NCBI GenBank assembly: GCA_041392665.1
Contig: JAWKLQ010000001.1
Location: forward strand, 310,001-374,000
Source: Flavilitoribacter sp020436695
Lineage (GTDB): Bacteria > Bacteroidota > Bacteroidia > Chitinophagales > Saprospiraceae
Length of the DNA: 64,000 nt
Reading direction: 5' to 3'
Under the pieces are notes generated by a model, which saw only the letters and a list, made by a program, of their open reading frames with translations, was not told the origin of the DNA and made no database searches. Below, piece by piece: positions 59,570 through 64,000 of this stretch. Each line of letters opens with the position of its first letter. The first letter of the stretch is position 1. The translations under genes were made by a program, and so were the position numbers.

Positions 59570-61873
59570 ATGCATAAGCTAACTCTATATATCTGTCTGA
59601 TCTTTTTCTCTATTCCTTCTTTTGCTCAAAGTGGCAGGATAGCCGGTTTTATCCGGTCAGAAAGCCGGCCGTTGGAATTTGCATCGGTCGCCCTGCAGGA
59701 CACTCCGTGGGGTACCATGTCCGATACAGCCGGTTATTTTCTCCTGGCGCACATACCTTTCGGCACCTACGACATCAGCATTTCCATGTTGGGTTTTACA
59801 ACGAAAAAGAAGACCATCGTACTAAATGGTGAGCACGCTACGCTGAATTTATCCTTTGATCTGGAAGAAAGTCAACTCGCACTGGAAGAGGTAGTCGTTT
59901 CAGGAACCATGAAAGCGGTTAGTCGACTGGATAGCCCGGTACCGGTTGAGGTGTATACCGATGACTTTTTTAAAGCCAATCCTACCCCCTCAGTTTTCGA
60001 ATCTTTACAGAATGTCAACGGCGTACGCCCTCAGTTAAACTGCAATGTTTGCAATACCGGCGATATCCATATCAATGGGCTGGAAGGCCCCTACACCATG
60101 ATCCTGATCGATGGCATGCCCATTGTTAGCGGGCTCTCGACGGTATACGGACTGACCGGCATTCCGCAATCGCTTATCGAACGGGTGGAAGTCGTCAAAG
60201 GGCCGGCATCTACCCTGTACGGCTCCGAAGCGGTGGGTGGCCTGATCAATATTATTACCCGGCATCCGGACAATGCACCTTTGTTCTCGGCCGATGTTTT
60301 TGCCTCCAGTTGGGCGGAAATGAATGCAGACCTGGGCTGGCGGCTGAACGTCGATAAGCGGGCCGGCAGTCTGTTGGGCATCAACTATTTTAATTATCAA
60401 AACCCTATTGATCATAACGGGGATGGCTTCACGGATGTCACCCTGCAAAATCGCCTGTCGTTATTCAACAAGTGGAGCTTCAAGCGGAAGCAAAACCGCA
60501 CTTTTTCCCTGGCGGGCCGCTACGTCTATGAAGATCGTTGGGGAGGTGAAATGGACTGGAATAAAACATTCCGGGGTGGCGAGGAAGTCTACGGTGAAAG
60601 CATCTACACCAATCGATGGGAAGTATTCGGGATCTACCAGCTACCACTGAAGGAACTCGTCAATTTTAGTTTCAGTGCCAATGGACACCAGCAGAACTCC
60701 GTATACGGTAGTACGACTTTTTTAGCCAGTCAATACATCGGCTTCGGACAATTGAGCTGGCATAAAGAACTGGGTGCCCGCCATGATCTGCTGGCCGGTG
60801 TGGCCTTTCGCTATACTTATTACGATGATAATACTCCAGCCACGGCCTCCTTTGACACGCTACAGGTGCCGGCTAATCAGGCTTCCATCATCTATCTTCC
60901 CGGTCTTTTTGTGCAGGATGAGATCGCACTACACCCCAATCATAAACTATTGCTCGGCCTGCGTTATGACCACAACAGCCTGCATGGCGGCATATTCTCT
61001 CCCCGCGTGAATTACAAATGGAACTCTAATGACAAAAAAAACACCCTGCGTCTGAGTATGGGTAACGGCTACCGGGTAGCGAATGTATTTACGGAAGATC
61101 ACGCGGCACTTACCGGCGCCCGGCAGGTGGTTTTCATTGGCGACCTGCAACCTGAAACATCCTGGAATGCCAATATCAATTACGTTCGCAAGATCTTTAC
61201 CCGCAACAATGCCATTATCGGGCTGGATGCTACGGCTTTTTACACCAATTTCAACAACCGCATTATTGCCGATTACGAGACCGACCCGAATAAGATCATT
61301 TTTGCCAATCTGAACGGTTATGCCATATCACGCGGTTTTTCGTTGAATCTGGACCTTAGTTTCCCCTCCAGTTTCAATGCCAATGCCGGTTTCACTGCGA
61401 TGGATGTGTTTTCCGAAGATGAAGGGATCAAAAAGCAACAATTACTGACAGAATCCTTTTCCGGCGTGTGGAACATCAACTATACCTTTCCGAATGCCCG
61501 GCTGCGGATCGATTACACGGGCAATGTATATGGCCCCATGCGCCTGCCGCTATTGGGAGAGCTGGATCCCCGAGCTGCGTGGTCCCCTTGGTGGAGCATT
61601 CAGAATATTCAACTGAGTAAAAGTCTGGGTGATCAGTGGGAGATTTACGGTGGCGTAAAAAACCTATTGAATTACACCCCGCCGGCCAATAGTATTGCCC
61701 GTGCCTTTGATCCGTTCGACCGTGGTGTGGTTTTCGATGATGCCGGCCAGGTAATACCTACAGAGAATAACCCTTATGCACTGTCCTTTGATCCTACCTA
61801 TGTCTTTGCCCCTAATCAGGGTATCCGGATCTTCCTTGGTTTTCGATATACCCTCGGCTACGCTCGGGACTAG
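59570..61873 (+). CDS. TonB-dependent receptor with CxxC in the plug
   Basis: Outer-membrane receptor of 767 aa, probably for a metal or metal chelate. A signal peptide (about 1-20, ending PSFAQSG) is followed by a carboxypeptidase-regulatory-like domain (about 22-110), the plug (VPVEVYTDDFFKANPTPSVF, then the unusual NCNVCNTGDIHINGL, then VKGPASTLYGSEAVGG) and the barrel. The CNVC pair (about residues 157-160) is a likely metal- or redox-active site. The C-terminus reads FRYTLGYARD: residues after the normal final strand come from a REP-like sequence. A periplasmic thioredoxin gene follows after 51 bases. Confidence 0.93.
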   Translation: MHKLTLYICLIFFSIPSFAQSGRIAGFIRSESRPLEFASVALQDTPWGTMSDTAGYFLLAHIPFGTYDISISMLGFTTKKKTIVLNGEHATLNLSFDLEESQLALEEVVVSGTMKAVSRLDSPVPVEVYTDDFFKANPTPSVFESLQNVNGVRPQLNCNVCNTGDIHINGLEGPYTMILIDGMPIVSGLSTVYGLTGIPQSLIERVEVVKGPASTLYGSEAVGGLINIITRHPDNAPLFSADVFASSWAEMNADLGWRLNVDKRAGSLLGINYFNYQNPIDHNGDGFTDVTLQNRLSLFNKWSFKRKQNRTFSLAGRYVYEDRWGGEMDWNKTFRGGEEVYGESIYTNRWEVFGIYQLPLKELVNFSFSANGHQQNSVYGSTTFLASQYIGFGQLSWHKELGARHDLLAGVAFRYTYYDDNTPATASFDTLQVPANQASIIYLPGLFVQDEIALHPNHKLLLGLRYDHNSLHGGIFSPRVNYKWNSNDKKNTLRLSMGNGYRVANVFTEDHAALTGARQVVFIGDLQPETSWNANINYVRKIFTRNNAIIGLDATAFYTNFNNRIIADYETDPNKIIFANLNGYAISRGFSLNLDLSFPSSFNANAGFTAMDVFSEDEGIKKQQLLTESFSGVWNINYTFPNARLRIDYTGNVYGPMRLPLLGELDPRAAWSPWWSIQNIQLSKSLGDQWEIYGGVKNLLNYTPPANSIARAFDPFDRGVVFDDAGQVIPTENNPYALSFDPTYVFAPNQGIRIFLGFRYTLGYARD

Positions 61874-61896
61874 CCCTGAGCCTGGTCGAAGGGCTG
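61851..61896. repeat. REP-like doublet overlapping the TonB receptor stop
   Basis: CCCTCGGCTACGCTCGGG is followed by the hairpin AGCCCT-N12-AGGGCT (61872-61895, core GAGCCTGGTCGA). Both are of a widely dispersed bacterial REP type. The TAG stop (61871-61873) is inside the element, which supplies the last residues (GYARD) of the receptor. Confidence 0.75.
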
Positions 61897-61924
61897 ATGA
61901 TATAATTCGCTAAACCTGAAAAAT

Positions 61925-62380
61925 ATGCATCCACACTTCCGATCCCTGCTAATTTCTGTCCTTGTTTTTGTGAGCATATCCGACTTACAAAGCCAGAAGA
62001 TCCAGTGGGTTTCATTTGAAGCACTGAAAGACAGCCTGCGAGCACAACCTAAACCAGTACTCATTTTCATTCATACCGACTGGTGCAAGTACTGTGCATT
62101 ACAGGACCACAATACTTTTCAGGATACCTCCCTGAGGCACCAACTTAAAGAAACCTATTATTGTCTCCGCTTGAATGCAGAAAGTACCGAAACGATCTCT
62201 TTTCTGAATCGCTCTTATGAGGGAGAAAACAACGGCTACCACGAACTCGCGCAGTTGCTGGGGAAAACAGGTGGACAATTGGTGTTTCCTACCACGCTTC
62301 TACTTTCCAGTCATTTGCAGTTAAAACAACGGCTGACCGGTTTTGTCTCAGCCGAAGATCTTCAAGTTCTATTGGAGTGA
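61925..62380 (+). CDS. Periplasmic thioredoxin family protein
   Basis: Exported thioredoxin-fold protein of 151 aa. A signal peptide (about 1-20) precedes the fold; the active site is WCKYC in HTDWCKYCALQ, and the cis-proline is in LVFPTTLLL. The DUF255-like pattern (TFQDTSLRHQL after the active site) fits small periplasmic disulfide reductases. Position directly after the CxxC-containing TonB receptor suggests it keeps that receptor, or its cargo, reduced. This is an inference. Confidence 0.85.
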   Translation: MHPHFRSLLISVLVFVSISDLQSQKIQWVSFEALKDSLRAQPKPVLIFIHTDWCKYCALQDHNTFQDTSLRHQLKETYYCLRLNAESTETISFLNRSYEGENNGYHELAQLLGKTGGQLVFPTTLLLSSHLQLKQRLTGFVSAEDLQVLLE

Positions 62381-62383
62381 TGC

Positions 62384-62398
62384 CTGCCCTATGGGCAG
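62384..62398. terminator. Short hairpin between convergent genes
   Basis: CTGCCC-tat-GGGCAG lies 3 bases after the thioredoxin stop and may end transcription, although no T-run follows. Confidence 0.4.
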
Positions 62399-62443
62399 AT
62401 ATCTTTGATATTTTGCACAGGTCTGATGAACTGACCACTTGTC

Positions 62444-64000
62444 TTAATTATCCTCTCTGACCACCTCAAACTGCGTACTCCCTGCTCCCATCTTACCATC
62501 CTGAGTGAAACCCTCCACCCGGATCTCAAAGTCTCCCGTCGCATCGGAAGTATAGAATTGGATCACTGCTTTCCCCTCATCATCGGTTTTTACGGAAGGA
62601 TCCCAGTAAAGCGTATTTAAGAAATCGGGCAAGCGATCATCCGATGCTGCCGAGTAATCGGTACGGGAAAATTCCCGTTGCGGCAGAAAGGTGAGAAAAG
62701 AGCGACGGATCGCATTTTCCGGCAGCTTAAAACAGCGGGCATCCCCTTCAAAAGAGGTCAACTGAATGATGCCTTTATAATAGGAAGGATTCAGCCAGAA
62801 AGGATCGATCACGATCTCCGTAGAGGCGATCAGTTTGTTGTTGATCTTGAGAAAAACCGACTGATCAAAAACCGGCACGCCGTCTACCAGTAGCAGTGGA
62901 GGAAGCTCGTCGAACAGATCCTGCTCGGTATGCGTAACTTCAACGCGTTCCTGCCCGTATTTGCCTTTCACCCATACTTCATTGACCACTTCAAAAAAGA
63001 ATTCCGGCAACGGGAAGCGGGTGTAATCATCCAACTTGTACTGTACATCCGGCTGGCCGAAAAAGGGCAGGTTTTCAAAATCATCCTTTGTCGTGAAAAC
63101 CGGCGGTGCCTCAAAATTGCGGTAGGCTTCTTTCAGTTGAGCATTCACCAATAATTCATTGGCAATGGGCACCCATTCCGGATCGAGCCTGAAAGGTTCC
63201 GTGTTCCCCGGCTCATTAGCTTGGAAAGGATCATCCAGCTCGATCACTACGGGAAGCATTTCTTCCGAATGGATCTGCACCACTACCTGCCGTAATCCAA
63301 AAAGCTTGGGCAAAAGGAAAGAAAATCGTCCGTTAGCATCCGTTAAAGTACCGTATACCAAAGATGTTTTGCCGGGAAAAGCCAGGATCACTTCTACTCC
63401 CGCTGCACCCTCCCGGGTACTTTCATTGACAACTTTGCCTTCCAGATCCATGCCCATATTCTCCGGTTGATAGATCAGATCGACTGACCGGAGCGGAGCA
63501 GTATTAGCTGCAACAGATGTACCCTGATTGAACAAACTTATTCCCGGCATCGACTTCCGGGCAATGGATAGAGACACCTCTGCCGGTACGCCCTTACCCT
63601 GCCCATCGGTAGTAGTGATCTCCAGGGTAACCAATTCGCGCTGACCATAGCTATTCTTGGCAATAGTCGAATTGACCTGCAACCAGTTCCCGGCGGAGAC
63701 CTCCATACCCGGAGCTTCCGGTCGGACAACGGTTGCTGTTTCCGTCTCTTTTGCCTGTACCAGTGGTTGCTGAGGATTGATAATGATCAATTTGTTGCGA
63801 CCGAAATCCGCATCGGAGAAGTTCCGCATCCCCTGTGTATATGCCCGTAAGGTATAGTCCCCGCTTGGCAAAGCATCCGGCAGTTCAATAGCACCGGCAC
63901 CGCATCCCGCTTCCAGTTCTACCTTAACCCTGGAAACCGGATTCCCTTCCCGGCTGATCAGTTCGAGATAAGCCACCCGGCTGTAATCCGATAATAGCTG
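62444..64000 (-). CDS. MG2/macroglobulin-like secreted protein (5' end outside window)
   Basis: C-terminal part of a large exported protein, cut by the window end. At least 518 codons are open to position 64000 without a clear start. It shows stacked beta-sandwich domains: an MG2-like segment (SGDYTLRAYTQGMRNF), another with TIAKNSYGQRELVTLEI, a carboxypeptidase-regulatory-like domain (LEGKVVNESTREGAAGVEVIL, TLTDANGRFSFLLP), a degenerate TonB-plug-like segment (PPLLLVDGVPVFDQ) and a final domain (WDPSVKTDDEGKAVIQF). Bacteroidota proteins of this type resemble alpha-2-macroglobulins but lack the thioester. The function is unknown. Confidence 0.85.
   Translation of the reverse strand, partial: QLLSDYSRVAYLELISREGNPVSRVKVELEAGCGAGAIELPDALPSGDYTLRAYTQGMRNFSDADFGRNKLIIINPQQPLVQAKETETATVVRPEAPGMEVSAGNWLQVNSTIAKNSYGQRELVTLEITTTDGQGKGVPAEVSLSIARKSMPGISLFNQGTSVAANTAPLRSVDLIYQPENMGMDLEGKVVNESTREGAAGVEVILAFPGKTSLVYGTLTDANGRFSFLLPKLFGLRQVVVQIHSEEMLPVVIELDDPFQANEPGNTEPFRLDPEWVPIANELLVNAQLKEAYRNFEAPPVFTTKDDFENLPFFGQPDVQYKLDDYTRFPLPEFFFEVVNEVWVKGKYGQERVEVTHTEQDLFDELPPLLLVDGVPVFDQSVFLKINNKLIASTEIVIDPFWLNPSYYKGIIQLTSFEGDARCFKLPENAIRRSFLTFLPQREFSRTDYSAASDDRLPDFLNTLYWDPSVKTDDEGKAVIQFYTSDATGDFEIRVEGFTQDGKMGAGSTQFEVVREDN

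Overview
The window reads as a chromosomal stretch of a Bacteroidota bacterium, most likely Saprospiria (Lewinella/Haliscomenobacter-like). The support is a set of families typical of that phylum: two TonB-dependent receptors and a related beta-barrel, all with N-terminal carboxypeptidase-regulatory-like domains, two GLPGLI proteins, a DUF5916 barrel, a DUF5117/5118 metalloprotease, an HYC_CC_PP protein, two imelysins, many lipoproteins with a Bacteroidota-type lipobox, and a TAnnTTTG-type -7 promoter element at several genes. No rRNA, tRNA, CRISPR array, complete insertion sequence or phage was recognised.

Layout. 0-6.6 kb: an S9 peptidase, then a DUF4097/FtsX-permease pair behind a sigma-54-like promoter, and a CPBP-type membrane protein. 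6.9-16 kb: an OmpA-family lipoprotein, a lipoprotein of unknown role, a GH10 xylanase with a LacI-type palindrome upstream, type III pantothenate kinase, an HMG-CoA synthase broken by one missing base, a GNAT enzyme and a DUF5916 barrel. 16-23 kb: an HGSNAT-like membrane acyltransferase and a 2-oxoacid:ferredoxin oxidoreductase operon (GltD-like flavoprotein, fused gamma-alpha subunit, beta subunit). 23-26.6 kb: small unknown proteins, an esterase-TPR protein and a thioredoxin. 26.8-35.4 kb (minus strand): a zinc metalloprotease, two related small two-cysteine secreted proteins, a four-helix-bundle protein, an outer-membrane barrel and two GLPGLI paralogues. 35.6-41.5 kb: a sulfatase, a J-domain-like/LRR protein, a second esterase-TPR protein and a DUF4139 protein. 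41.6-49.2 kb (minus): an Rpn-type nuclease, a Ca2+-type P-ATPase, and a CusB-like adaptor plus TolC-like channel plus HYC_CC_PP protein, but no RND pump gene.

49.3-62.4 kb holds the most system-like region. A minus-strand operon encodes imelysin, imelysin, di-haem oxidoreductase, HTTM (gamma-carboxylase-like) membrane enzyme and a FecA-like TonB receptor, with partly overlapping or abutting genes. It is divergent from a second TonB receptor with a CxxC in its plug and a periplasmic thioredoxin. Both promoter regions carry the same TTTAGA-N4/5-TCTAAA dyad, which suggests one metal-responsive regulon. The window closes inside a large MG2/macroglobulin-like protein.

A second theme is small dispersed repeats between genes. 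One family contains TAGTCGTAAGTC and repeatedly overlaps stop codons; others are REP-like hairpins and 160-170 bp inverted-repeat elements resembling MITEs. In two outer-membrane barrel genes the repeat appears to have added residues after the usual C-terminal beta-strand.
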